This document shows positions 1 to 8,047 of a stretch of DNA of 22,369 nt, piece after piece. The stretch is taken from assembly GCA_002731735.1 (NCBI GenBank), contig PCCM01000018.1, positions 2,881-25,249 on the forward strand, written 5' to 3'. The notes below the pieces were generated by a model. It did no database searches. It was not told the origin of the DNA and was given only the letters and a program-made list of their open reading frames with translations. Made by a program: the position numbers and the translations under genes. The DNA is from Gemmatimonadota bacterium (GTDB taxonomy: Bacteria > Gemmatimonadota > Gemmatimonadetes > Longimicrobiales > Gaopeijiaceae). Positions within the stretch are counted from its first letter, which is position 1. The number at the start of each line of letters is the position of its first letter.

Positions 1-2
1 TG

Positions 3-203
3 GTGGTCTTCGGGAACGTGACGGGCGTGGACCCCAATGCGCTCGGGTTCGGCGAGTGCTCGGGTCTCGAGTTGGGTATGTCGCGGGGTCAGGTAGAGGC
101 GCTACAGCAGGTCGCGCACGACGAGCTCGCCGCCGCTGGCGTGCGCCTGCGAATGCCGGCCGGAATCACGCCACCTCGGCGGCCGTCGCCCTGTCCGGCG
201 TAA
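3..203 (+). CDS. 3' end of an unrecognised gene (cut by window edge)
   Basis: The reading frame is open from the left edge to a TAA at 201-203, so only about 66 C-terminal residues are visible and the true start lies outside the window. The visible part includes a Gly/Asp/Cys-containing stretch (NVTGVDPNALGFGECSGLEL) and a helix-like end (SRGQVEALQQVAHDELAAAG), followed by a Pro/Arg-rich tail. The composition looks like real coding sequence, but I do not recognise the family and propose no function. It runs in the same direction as the PQQ dehydrogenase gene 56 bases downstream, so the two could share a transcript. Confidence 0.5.
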   Translation: MVFGNVTGVDPNALGFGECSGLELGMSRGQVEALQQVAHDELAAAGVRLRMPAGITPPRRPSPCPA

Positions 204-259
204 CACTCGCGATCGAGCCTCCGAGGAAACCCTAAAGACCTACAGTAAGCCGAGAGCCG

Positions 260-2395
260 ATGCCAAGCTGGATTAACGAGAGCCTCTTAGTGATTTCGAC
301 TGCAGCCCTTGCTCAATCGATTTTGGTTTTCCCTCCATCGGCCTTCGCCCAGTCAACCGACCCCCAAACCGTGAGCTACACCCAAGCGCAGGCGGTGGCC
401 GGAAAAATTACTTATGACATCAATTGCGCGAGCTGTCACGGGGTGAATCTGGAAGGCGCGGCTGTTGTTCCGGATTTGTCGGGAGACGGCTTCGTCGTGA
501 AATGGAGCGAAGCTCCGCTCAACGAATTGGCAGTCGAACTCCAGCAAATGCCGCCGGGCAATACAGGTGGATTGGACCCACAAGATTACGAAGAAATCGC
601 GGCATATATTCTTGCCTTCAACGGCGTCGAAGCCGACTCGGACCCATTGGCGGCGGGAATAGATTTTGAATCGACCGACTTGCTACCCGACATGGCCGAC
701 GGTCGACAGGTCGCAACAACAACCCGCATCTCACCCGATGCTGCCGAGGTGCTCGATCGGCTGACCCCGATCACCGACGCGATGCTCAATAACCCGCCAG
801 TGGAAGATTGGTTGTTATGGCAACGCAGTTATGACAACCAAGGGTACAGCGCATTAGATCAGATCAACCGTGAGAACGTCGCCGACCTGCGACTGCGTTG
901 GCGCATGCCGCTCCAGGGCGGGGATAATAATCCCGGCCCCATCATTCATGATGGCGTCATGTTCTTCTTTACATTCCCTGACAATGTGTTGGCGATCGAT
1001 GCGAGCAGCGGTGCGCTGCTCTGGCGTTACGAGCACGAGTCGGAAGTTCGCGCGAGCCAGAAAAAGGGGATCGCGCTGGCGGGCGACAAGGTTTTCGTTC
1101 CCACTTCAGATCTTCATGTGTTAGCGCTCAGTGCCAAAACCGGAGAGCTGATCTGGGACCATGAGATCGAAACAGAAGAAGGGTTGACTGGCTACCACTT
1201 ACGAAGTGCACCCTTTGTTGTCGGTGATAAAGTGATGCAAGGCATCACTTCCTTGCGTGTCCCGAAGGGTGGCTGGATTGTGGCGATCGACAGCGAAACC
1301 GGCGAAGAGGAGTGGCGGTTCAACACGATCCCACGACCCGGCGAGCCTGGCGGAAATACTTGGAACGGTTTGCCGATCGAAGGGCGCAGTGGCGGATCGG
1401 TCTGGAACGCGGGAGCCTACGACGCCGAGCTCAATCTCGCCTACTTTGGTGTGGCGCCTACTTACGACACCGGACCGCTGCTCTATCCGGTTAACACCGA
1501 TGGACTCAACAACGATGCCCTGTACACCAATGCCACGATCGCCCTCAACCCGGATACGGGGGAGTTGGTTTGGTATTACCAGCACTTGGCGAACGATCAG
1601 TGGGACCTGGATTGGGCTTTCGAGAGACAGATTGTCGACATTCCGTATGAAGGCGTGAACCGCAGGGTGGTCCTCAATCTGGGTAAACTTGGAATTCTGG
1701 ACGCAGTCGATGCAGCGACTGGTGAGTATTTGTTCTCCATGGATATGGGCTTGCAGAACGTGGTCTCCGCAATCGACCCGGTCACCGGCTACAAGACCAT
1801 CAACCCCGAGACCATTCCAATTCAGGGAGAGACCCGACTCATTTGTTCCACTCACTACGGCTCCAAGAGTTGGCCGCCTTCCGCGCTCAACCCTCGAACG
1901 AATCGACTCTACATACCTCTCAACGAAGGTTGCATTGAAGCGGGCCCCGATGGTTATGAGTTGCTCACTAGCGGTGTGCGCCTGGCAGCCGCGCTGAATC
2001 CGGATAGTAATGGCAACATGGGTCGCATACAGGCCGTTGATTTGGGCGAACAGGAATTCGCGTGGCGACATCGACAACCGAGTCCGATCATCAGCTCGGT
2101 CATGGCGACCGCTGGAGGATTAGTATTCGCCGGCGATCTGAATCGATCACTCAGAGCCTTCGACGAGGAGAGTGGTGAGATACTGTGGGAGACGATGCTG
2201 GATGATGTACCGAGTTCCACTATCGTCACTTATGCGGTCGATGGCATTCAATACTTGGCGGTCACGGTCGGTCAGACCGGATACCATGTAAATGACTGGA
2301 CCAGGATGTATGGTTTATTCGCCGAGCAAGAAGGTATGCCGGTGAATGATTCGCCGAAGGGCGGTGCGGCTATTTGGGTGTTTTCACTGCAGTAG
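260..2395 (+). CDS. Exported PQQ-dependent dehydrogenase with N-terminal cytochrome c domain
   Basis: This 711-residue protein starts with a hydrophobic leader ending near residue 30 (PPSAFAQ). A class I cytochrome c domain follows (haem motif C56-A-S-C59-H60, likely axial Met97 in QMPPG). From about residue 185 to the end there is an eight-bladed quinoprotein beta-propeller with repeated A.D..TGE..W motifs. The likely catalytic Asp449 sits in WDLD, and Lys476 lies 27 residues later, the same spacing as Asp466/Lys493 in E. coli membrane glucose dehydrogenase. It would oxidise an alcohol or sugar in the periplasm and pass electrons from PQQ to its own haem. The haem domain is at the N-terminus, whereas type II quinohaemoprotein alcohol dehydrogenases carry it at the C-terminus. 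There is no vicinal Cys-Cys pair. The substrate cannot be told. The ATG at 260 has only a weak upstream purine stretch. Confidence 0.9.
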   Translation: MPSWINESLLVISTAALAQSILVFPPSAFAQSTDPQTVSYTQAQAVAGKITYDINCASCHGVNLEGAAVVPDLSGDGFVVKWSEAPLNELAVELQQMPPGNTGGLDPQDYEEIAAYILAFNGVEADSDPLAAGIDFESTDLLPDMADGRQVATTTRISPDAAEVLDRLTPITDAMLNNPPVEDWLLWQRSYDNQGYSALDQINRENVADLRLRWRMPLQGGDNNPGPIIHDGVMFFFTFPDNVLAIDASSGALLWRYEHESEVRASQKKGIALAGDKVFVPTSDLHVLALSAKTGELIWDHEIETEEGLTGYHLRSAPFVVGDKVMQGITSLRVPKGGWIVAIDSETGEEEWRFNTIPRPGEPGGNTWNGLPIEGRSGGSVWNAGAYDAELNLAYFGVAPTYDTGPLLYPVNTDGLNNDALYTNATIALNPDTGELVWYYQHLANDQWDLDWAFERQIVDIPYEGVNRRVVLNLGKLGILDAVDAATGEYLFSMDMGLQNVVSAIDPVTGYKTINPETIPIQGETRLICSTHYGSKSWPPSALNPRTNRLYIPLNEGCIEAGPDGYELLTSGVRLAAALNPDSNGNMGRIQAVDLGEQEFAWRHRQPSPIISSVMATAGGLVFAGDLNRSLRAFDEESGEILWETMLDDVPSSTIVTYAVDGIQYLAVTVGQTGYHVNDWTRMYGLFAEQEGMPVNDSPKGGAAIWVFSLQ

Positions 2396-2626
2396 AGCCT
2401 TGGTAAACACCATGGTTCCGTCATCGGCAAATGCGAGCTCACCTTCAGACCACATTGTATTTATGGGTGAGCCAAAGTCATGCGCTGCGAGCTCTACCCA
2501 GCTCTGTCCACTGGCGTCCGGCTGGGCGCCGGGGGGCGCCTCATCCGTCGTCAAGACCTCCCAGGCGTGCCCCGCACTTCGCCTGAATGCCTCGGCCCTT
2601 GCACGGGAACGGGATGAGTCGCATCC
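2384..2626 (-). pseudogene. Relic of a PD40/WD40-like beta-propeller gene
   Basis: On the minus strand an open frame runs from just after a TGA at 2627-2629 to a TGA at 2384-2386, with no convincing start codon. Its last 60 residues look coding. They include FGSPINTMWSEGELAFADDG followed by TMVF, which matches the PD40 (TolB/WD40-like) pattern of 'piNt..sEg..aFs.DG..lvF'. The frame ends inside the last codons of the PQQ dehydrogenase gene, as if a longer propeller gene had been cut there. The match is by eye and short, so the assignment is tentative. Nothing indicates that it is expressed. Confidence 0.35.
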
Positions 2627-2759
2627 TCAGAGTCGAGAAGAGTATGCCGTTACAGCGAGGCGGCGCCCGCCACGATGGAGTGGTTGCATGCATTGTCGCC
2701 TGGCTTGTCATGAGATTCGTGCAGTGAACCGCAACACGTTTCCGGCCACGTTCAAGAGC
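2396..2759. other. Gene-poor stretch between the PQQ dehydrogenase and DsbD-like genes
   Basis: These 364 bases hold no intact gene that I can support. The part up to about 2626 carries the minus-strand PD40-like relic. Positions 2627-2759 show nothing recognisable apart from the short upstream region of the DsbD-like gene. The plus-strand frame is open through the whole stretch, joined to the DsbD-like gene. Its residues there are low-complexity Ser/Arg/Cys-rich text with no signal peptide, so I read it as chance openness. Confidence 0.5.
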
Positions 2760-3272
2760 ATGCCCAAGACACGCACCTTCGTCGTTCACCTTGGCTTTCT
2801 GGTTGCCGGGCTCGGTCTGAGCGGAGTCTCAACCAGCGCACAATTTCGCCAACCGACCGCGGAGCTGACGCCCACGGTCGAGCAGCAGGCGACCCAGCCT
2901 GGGCAGACCGTGACGCTCTTACTTGGGGTCGAGCTCCCAGAGAACATTCACGTGCAGTCGGACAAGCCGCGGGACCCGTTCGTCATTCCGACTCTCCTCA
3001 CCTTTACGCTGCCCAAAGGAGTCACGGTGGAGGAGATCACCTATCCGGAGTCCACGGATTTCCTCCTTGCGGGGCAAGAAGAGCCGCTGGCGGTCTTCGA
3101 GCATGAGTTCACGATTGCGGTGCGACTGGCACTGGACGCAGATGTATCACCGGGCGAGATCGTCGTGCCCGGGAGCCTTCTATACCAGGCATGCGATGAT
3201 CGCGTCTGTTTCGCGCCGGCGACCGCAGCCGTCGAATGGCATATGCACGTCGAACCGGCCGAACGCCGCTAG
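2760..3272 (+). CDS. Exported DsbD N-terminal-like (thiol-redox) protein
   Basis: Starting at the ATG at 2760 gives 170 residues that begin with a clear signal peptide (to about residue 27, STSAQ). An immunoglobulin-like domain of the DsbD-alpha type follows. The key motif is YQACDDRVCFAP, with Cys145 and Cys150. In DsbD this cysteine pair passes electrons from the membrane domain to periplasmic thiol proteins. The frame is open further upstream to 2346, but that extension overlaps the previous gene and lacks a leader, so I reject it. Only the soluble N-terminal domain is present; the membrane domain and the C-terminal thioredoxin domain are absent. The TlpA-like gene follows 88 bases downstream, so the two could act together in cysteine reduction or cytochrome c maturation. 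This role is inferred. Confidence 0.75.
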   Translation: MPKTRTFVVHLGFLVAGLGLSGVSTSAQFRQPTAELTPTVEQQATQPGQTVTLLLGVELPENIHVQSDKPRDPFVIPTLLTFTLPKGVTVEEITYPESTDFLLAGQEEPLAVFEHEFTIAVRLALDADVSPGEIVVPGSLLYQACDDRVCFAPATAAVEWHMHVEPAERR

Positions 3273-3360
3273 TGGCCCACGCACCAACTTCGGGTGGTGA
3301 GGGTCCCGCCGCGTTGACTCCCCGAACCGACGTACCTACAGTCAGCGATCGGAGGGCTCC

Positions 3361-4305
3361 ATGAGACAGTTCAAGATTTTGGCCACACCGTTCCTGGTGA
3401 TCTGCCTGGTCTCGCCGTTGGCCCTGGTCGGCCAGTCGCGCAGCCTCGTTTCGGAAATGAGCGATCTGGCTTGGGCGGGAGAAGTCGATAGGGCCAGGGC
3501 CGTCCTTGAGGCGAGACGGGTCGATAGCGAGCAACCGACCCCAGAATGGCTGGCCGCGGTCTCTTGGATGGCGCGTGGGGCGAGCTTCGCGGAGCGGTGG
3601 GACCTCGCGGAGCAGTACGCGACCGAAGCGATCGAGGGCAGCCTCGCATTGTTGAAAGAGCAACCGCTCGACTCGGAACGTTTCTTGCCCACCGCCCTTG
3701 GGGCCGGACTTGAGGTGCTGGGTCACACGTACGACGCCCAAGGAGACCGCGCCCGGGCCGTCAATCTTCTGAGTGCCGCGCGGCGGGACTATGCGGGCAC
3801 GTCGATCGAGACTCGGATTCAGAAGAACTTCCTCTTGCTCAGTTTGGAGGGAAAGCCGTTTCCTGTTCTTGAGATCGATCACTACCTCGGTTCACCGCCA
3901 CCAACGCCGGATGAGCTGAAAGGCAAAGTCGTGCTGTTCTACTTCTGGGCTCATTGGTGCCCGGACTGCAAGCGGCAGGAGCCGGTGCTGAGGGGACTGT
4001 ACGAAGAGTACAATGACCAGGGTCTGGTAATCGTTGGCCCGACCCAGTACTGGGGCTACACGTCCCGTGGCCAGAACGCGACGCCCGAAGAGGAGCTGGC
4101 GTATCTCAAAGGCGACTACGCGGCGCAGTTTCCGATCCCGTCGTGGATGGGTGTACCGATCAGCACCAATAATTTACTCAACTTCGGCGTCAGTACGACG
4201 CCGACGCTCGTGCTCGTCGATCGCGATGGCATCGTTCAGCGGTACAACCCAGGTGACTTGAGCCACGAGGAACTGGCCGCACTCATCGAACCGTTGCTCG
4301 AGTAG
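3361..4305 (+). CDS. Exported TlpA-like thioredoxin with helical N-terminal region
   Basis: This 314-residue protein has a signal peptide (to about residue 25). Residues 30-160 form a helix-rich, TPR-like region (for example LEVLGHTYDAQGDRARAVNL). A thioredoxin-fold domain of the TlpA/AhpC-TSA type covers about 165-314. The active site is W199-C200-P-D-C203-K, and the conserved cis-proline is Pro281 in VSTTPT. Such proteins reduce disulfides in the periplasm, often on apocytochromes or copper proteins, which suits a window rich in CxxCH proteins. A strong ribosome-binding site (GGAGGG, 3351-3356) lies four bases before the ATG and fixes the start. The stop is 13 bases from the stop of the convergent amidohydrolase gene. 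The physiological partner is not visible; the DsbD-like protein upstream is the obvious candidate. Confidence 0.85.
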   Translation: MRQFKILATPFLVICLVSPLALVGQSRSLVSEMSDLAWAGEVDRARAVLEARRVDSEQPTPEWLAAVSWMARGASFAERWDLAEQYATEAIEGSLALLKEQPLDSERFLPTALGAGLEVLGHTYDAQGDRARAVNLLSAARRDYAGTSIETRIQKNFLLLSLEGKPFPVLEIDHYLGSPPPTPDELKGKVVLFYFWAHWCPDCKRQEPVLRGLYEEYNDQGLVIVGPTQYWGYTSRGQNATPEEELAYLKGDYAAQFPIPSWMGVPISTNNLLNFGVSTTPTLVLVDRDGIVQRYNPGDLSHEELAALIEPLLE

Positions 4306-4318
4306 CCGGCGAAGGGGG

Positions 4319-5746
4319 TCAGCGTTCCTCCCAGCGACTCCGCTCGAGTAGACGTCCCGTGCCTGCCTGACCCGTTATCTCGCCGCCCTCGAACACGACC
4401 TCCCCCCGCCGGAGCGTGACGACCGGCCACCCGGTGACTTCCCATCCTGCGTAGATCGAGAATCCGGTGGCGGAGAACATGTCCTGGTCGCGGACGGTGC
4501 GCGTCTCCTCGGGGTCCCACAGGACGAGGTCGGCGTCCGACCCGACGGCGATCGTGCCCTTCTCGGGGAAGATGCCGAAGAGTTTGGCTGGATTCGTCGC
4601 CGTGACCTCGACGAAGCGCTCCACGCTGATCCGGCCGGCGAGGACCCCGTCGGAGAAGAGGAGAGGCCGCAACATCTGAAGGTGGTTCATACCCGCACGG
4701 TGGTTCGTGATCGTCTGGCTGGGGTCGAGCTTGTCTTCCCGCGAATACGCCACATGGTCTGTCCCCACGACATCGATCGTTCCGTTGGCGAGGGCCTCCC
4801 AGAGCGCATCTTGATCTGACTGCTCCCTCAGGGGCGGCTGCCCCACGTAGAGGCCAGCGTCCGGGCCGTCGAACCGCTCCCGCGTGAGGTGGAGATAGAT
4901 CGGCCTCGTCTCAATGAAGAAGGGCAGCCCCCGTGCACGAGCGGCTTGCGCGACCCTCAAAGCCCGCTCAGAGGACACGTGGACCGCGTACACTGGCGAC
5001 CCCGTCTGCTCGGCCATCGCCACGGCCCTCATCATGGCGACCTCCTCCGCCAAGGCGGGTCGGGCCTCGGGCTGATACGCGACGGACGTGCGCCCCTGCG
5101 CCTCGAGCTCGGCCGCCTGATTCGCCAGGATGCTCGCGTCCTCCGCGTGTATCATGGTCAGGACGCCGGCGTCGCCCGCCGCCGCGATCATCTGGAGGAA
5201 GGCCGACGCGTTCGGGTCGAAACCCCCGAAGTTCATGAAGATCTTGATGCTCGTCTGGCCCGTGGCCGCGAGCGCTCCCATCTGGGGGGCGTGCGCTTCC
5301 GGATCGTTGATCGTCGTGTGCAGGATCACGTCGGCGATCGCTTGCTGCGCGATCAGGGCCGCCTGCCGGTCGATGACTTCAGTGAGGTCCGAACCCCGCC
5401 CCGCCGACGCGAAGTTCGAGATCGTGGTGATCCCACCGGCGAGGGCCGCCATCGAGCCGGTGCGGTAATCGTCGACCCAGCGCCCGCCCAGATGGACGTG
5501 CGGGTCGACGCCGCCGGGCAGGACCAGTAACCCCGAAGCGTCGATACGCCTGACGCCGGACTCGGCGTTGAGATCTCGCCCCACCGCGGCAATAACACCC
5601 GCCCGCACCAAGACGTCGGCCTCGAAGCTGCCCTCCGACGTCACGACGGTCCCGCCGTGCACGAGCAGATTCTGTGCGGTGAGACCCGCATGTTGGCCGA
5701 GTAACAGCAGCGCGACACTTGCGGCGAGCGAGTACGTCCGTCTCAT
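4319..5746 (-). CDS. Secreted hydantoinase/dihydropyrimidinase-like amidohydrolase
   Basis: The 475-residue product has a signal peptide (to about residue 25, GLTAQ) and a complete cyclic-amidohydrolase TIM barrel. The expected metal ligands are all visible: H83-V-H85, a lysine that would be carboxylated (Lys168 in SIKIF), His200 (MIHAED), His256 (AVHVSS) and Asp330 (GTDH). This is the pattern of dihydropyrimidinases, hydantoinases and allantoinases, which hydrolyse cyclic amides at a binuclear metal centre. Family members are usually cytoplasmic, so export is unusual. The exact substrate is unknown. Its gene follows the PQQ dehydrogenase lipoprotein gene by 14 bases, and its ribosome-binding site overlaps that gene's stop codon, so the two are probably co-transcribed and translationally coupled. 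The amidohydrolase gene looks more GC-rich than the gene upstream. Confidence 0.88.
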   Translation of the reverse strand: MRRTYSLAASVALLLLGQHAGLTAQNLLVHGGTVVTSEGSFEADVLVRAGVIAAVGRDLNAESGVRRIDASGLLVLPGGVDPHVHLGGRWVDDYRTGSMAALAGGITTISNFASAGRGSDLTEVIDRQAALIAQQAIADVILHTTINDPEAHAPQMGALAATGQTSIKIFMNFGGFDPNASAFLQMIAAAGDAGVLTMIHAEDASILANQAAELEAQGRTSVAYQPEARPALAEEVAMMRAVAMAEQTGSPVYAVHVSSERALRVAQAARARGLPFFIETRPIYLHLTRERFDGPDAGLYVGQPPLREQSDQDALWEALANGTIDVVGTDHVAYSREDKLDPSQTITNHRAGMNHLQMLRPLLFSDGVLAGRISVERFVEVTATNPAKLFGIFPEKGTIAVGSDADLVLWDPEETRTVRDQDMFSATGFSIYAGWEVTGWPVVTLRRGEVVFEGGEITGQAGTGRLLERSRWEER

Positions 5747-5755
5747 CGGATGCTT

Positions 5756-5763
5756 CCCTCCTA
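5756..5763 (-). promoter_or_regulatory. Ribosome-binding site overlapping the upstream stop codon
   Basis: Read on the minus strand this is TAGGAGGG. Its first three bases are the TAG stop of the PQQ dehydrogenase gene (5761-5763). AGGAGG is an almost ideal Shine-Dalgarno sequence, with about ten bases before the ATG at 5746. The overlap means ribosomes finishing the dehydrogenase end on the signal that starts the amidohydrolase, which suggests translational coupling. Confidence 0.7.
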
Positions 5764-7920
5764 TTGGTTTTCTCTCAGCTGCCTAGCCTGAGTCACGATG
5801 AATGCCCGGATGGCTTCTAACTGCACGCTGCTTAGTGCATCCTCAAAGTCAGGCATGCCTCGTTCGGCGCGCGCACCGTTGATTACGATATTCTCGAAAT
5901 CGGCATGGGTATCCAGTGTCATCAACCGTAGCTCAGGGGCAGTAATCGCTACTTCGTTGGGAATGCCGATGCCACCATGACAGCTAGCACACTGGGCATG
6001 GTAGAGCTCGTTGCCCTGGGTGACGAGTTGTTCGCTGTATTCGTCATCTGGCTGCTCGGGCACCTCTGCCGGCTCGATGGCAGTCGCTGTCGGCAGCGCG
6101 GCCTCACCATCCAATTTCAACACTACTACACTACCACCAAGATCTATGGTGCGGTTGCCATTCATCAGGACGGCTACGTACTGTGTATCGCCGATCTGAT
6201 ACGTCATGACCGAAGAGCCAAAGGTGCCTTGTGCGTCGTAACTCCAAATCGGCTCGCCAGTGTCGCTATCACGCACAACGAGATTGCCGGTCCCTTCCCC
6301 CTGGAACACAAGCCCTGTGGTCGTGGCAAGAACGCCGCCGTTGTAGAGTGATTCAAGTTGATGGCGCCACTTGTATTGACCGGTAATTGGATCAAACGCA
6401 CCAACAAACGCCTTGGACTCCGGGCGTGGGTCAGCCTGGGCTTCCAATCGACGGCGATACTCACCTTCACCCCAGCCCAGGCTCAAGCCCCGCTCGCGAA
6501 TCTCGTATACGCCAGTGTTTACAAACGTTTCGTCGAGAGAATAGAAGTTGGGTATGTCGTGGTAATAGAAATACATCAGGCCCTGTTCATTGTCCCAGGA
6601 TTGAGGCTCCCAATTGTGCGCACCGGAATTGGCCGGGAGGATCCACTGAGGGTCTGACTCATAGACTACATCCGGGTTTTCAACCGGACGGCCGGTTTCC
6701 ATATCCACATGGGTGGCCCAGGTGATGCCATCGGTGTAGGCATGAGCACGCAGAAGCTCGCCGTCTTCCCGATCGAGCACATAGAAAAAGCCGTTCTTGG
6801 GCGCCTGCAACAACACCCTGCGCATTTCACCGTTCAGCACGATTTCGCCGAGGGTGATATCCATGGCTGAACTGTAATCCCAGTTGTCGCCAGGGGTGGT
6901 CTGGTAGTACCAGTTCATGCGGCCGGTTTCCACGTCCACCGAAACAACGGTGGAAAGAAACAAATCGTCACCACCGCCAGGTGAGCGAATTTCTCGGGGC
7001 CAGGGGGCGCCGTTCCCGACACCTATGTAGAGACTGTTGAATTCTTCGTCGTAAACCAGCGAATTCCAGGCCGTACCGCCACCGCCGTATTTCCACCATT
7101 CACCACCCCAAGTCTGGGCTGCCATCTCCATTTCCGGATGTTCGAAGGGCTTGCTCGGATCCCCAGGTACCAGGAAAAAGCGCCATTCTGCCTCGCCTGT
7201 CTCGGCATCGTAGGCGGTGACATAACCACGGCGATGACCGGATTCAGAGCTGCCTTGGCCGATGTAGACCTTCCCGGCTGCACCCCGTGGAGCCCCTGTT
7301 ACGTTGAAGCGTCCCAGTCCTGCCGGAATCCAGGTATCCACATCCCAAACTTCTTCGCCGGTGGCTGCATCGATGGCTATTAAGCGGCCATCAAACGTGC
7401 CGACGTATACCTTGCCCTGGTAAACCGCCACGCCCCGATTATGGGCCGGGCCACAACAAGCCAGACGCACACTGCTGCGATCCACTTCCGGGTCGTAACG
7501 CCAGATTTCTTCACCATCAACGGCATCAAGCGCATAGACCACGCTCCAGCCATTGGTGACATACATGACACCGTCCACCACCAGGGGCGTACCCTGCATG
7601 CGCATGTTGTTGTCACCAATTTCTGTGGTCCAGGCCAGCGCCAACTCGTCTACATTGTCGCGCGTGAGCTGGGTCAAATGAGAGAATCGCTGCTCTTTGT
7701 AGGTTTGTCCGTAAGTCAGCCAACTACCGGGTTCGGCGTTCGGTGCATTGATAATTCTGGCATCGTCCACATAACCGCTGCCCACTGCTTCTGTAGCATC
7801 GGACGATCCGTCGGAGAAACACGCCGAGACCAGTGCACCCGATGCGACCACTGGGATGAGGATAAGGACTCGGATTACCGCCAACACTCTACGAACGATG
7901 GTCTTGCGGTCGATGCTCAT
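5761..7920 (-). CDS. PQQ-dependent alcohol dehydrogenase-type lipoprotein with C-terminal cytochrome c
   Basis: This 719-residue quinohaemoprotein begins with a membrane leader whose lipobox (L-V-S-A-C34) predicts a lipoprotein anchor. Residues about 50-600 form the eight-bladed quinoprotein propeller. The vicinal Cys155-Cys156 pair (LACCGPAHNRG) is typical of PQQ alcohol dehydrogenases. Glu226 and Asn286 lie where calcium ligands are expected, with catalytic Asp348 in GDNWDYS and Lys375 27 residues on. A linker leads to a C-terminal cytochrome c domain (C644-A-S-C647-H648, likely axial Met689 in GMPDF). This is the type I/II quinohaemoprotein layout. The residue two after the catalytic Asp is Ser, not the Asp of lanthanide (XoxF) enzymes, so calcium use is more likely. 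The gene is divergent from the cytochrome-sugar dehydrogenase gene and leads a two-gene unit with the hydantoinase-like gene. Its base composition looks less GC-rich than that gene's. Confidence 0.92.
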   Translation of the reverse strand: MSIDRKTIVRRVLAVIRVLILIPVVASGALVSACFSDGSSDATEAVGSGYVDDARIINAPNAEPGSWLTYGQTYKEQRFSHLTQLTRDNVDELALAWTTEIGDNNMRMQGTPLVVDGVMYVTNGWSVVYALDAVDGEEIWRYDPEVDRSSVRLACCGPAHNRGVAVYQGKVYVGTFDGRLIAIDAATGEEVWDVDTWIPAGLGRFNVTGAPRGAAGKVYIGQGSSESGHRRGYVTAYDAETGEAEWRFFLVPGDPSKPFEHPEMEMAAQTWGGEWWKYGGGGTAWNSLVYDEEFNSLYIGVGNGAPWPREIRSPGGGDDLFLSTVVSVDVETGRMNWYYQTTPGDNWDYSSAMDITLGEIVLNGEMRRVLLQAPKNGFFYVLDREDGELLRAHAYTDGITWATHVDMETGRPVENPDVVYESDPQWILPANSGAHNWEPQSWDNEQGLMYFYYHDIPNFYSLDETFVNTGVYEIRERGLSLGWGEGEYRRRLEAQADPRPESKAFVGAFDPITGQYKWRHQLESLYNGGVLATTTGLVFQGEGTGNLVVRDSDTGEPIWSYDAQGTFGSSVMTYQIGDTQYVAVLMNGNRTIDLGGSVVVLKLDGEAALPTATAIEPAEVPEQPDDEYSEQLVTQGNELYHAQCASCHGGIGIPNEVAITAPELRLMTLDTHADFENIVINGARAERGMPDFEDALSSVQLEAIRAFIVTQARQLRENQ

Positions 7921-8047
7921 GGTTCACTCGCCCCTTTGACCTCTTTGTCGAAAGACGGATCCATTGTGGCCGATCTGCGCCCATCTGGCTACTGTGAGCG
8001 CGACCAATTAGGTGGCGACCCTTCTGCTCCCACCTTAATAACAGGGC
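7921..8047. promoter_or_regulatory. Divergent intergenic region between two quinoprotein genes
   Basis: These 127 bases separate the minus-strand PQQ dehydrogenase (start 7920) from the plus-strand cytochrome-sugar dehydrogenase (start 8048). They must therefore hold promoters for both directions. An AAGGGG stretch on the minus strand can serve as a ribosome-binding site for the 7920 start. I see no convincing -35/-10 pair and no inverted repeat, so the promoter assignment rests on gene layout alone. Confidence 0.4.

Noticed and set aside
1199..2077. 292-residue minus-strand frame inside the first PQQ dehydrogenase
   Set aside because: It is antisense to a clear quinoprotein, with no recognisable motif. 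High GC at third positions keeps the opposite strand open.
2346..2759. Long upstream extension of the DsbD-like frame
   Set aside because: It overlaps the preceding gene, has no leader or domain, and the signal peptide starts only at 2760.
5761..7920. Lanthanide-dependent (XoxF-type) enzyme
   Set aside because: The residue two after catalytic Asp348 is Ser, not Asp. The WD.D found in the other two large quinoproteins also occurs in calcium-type glucose dehydrogenases, so it does not prove lanthanide use there either.
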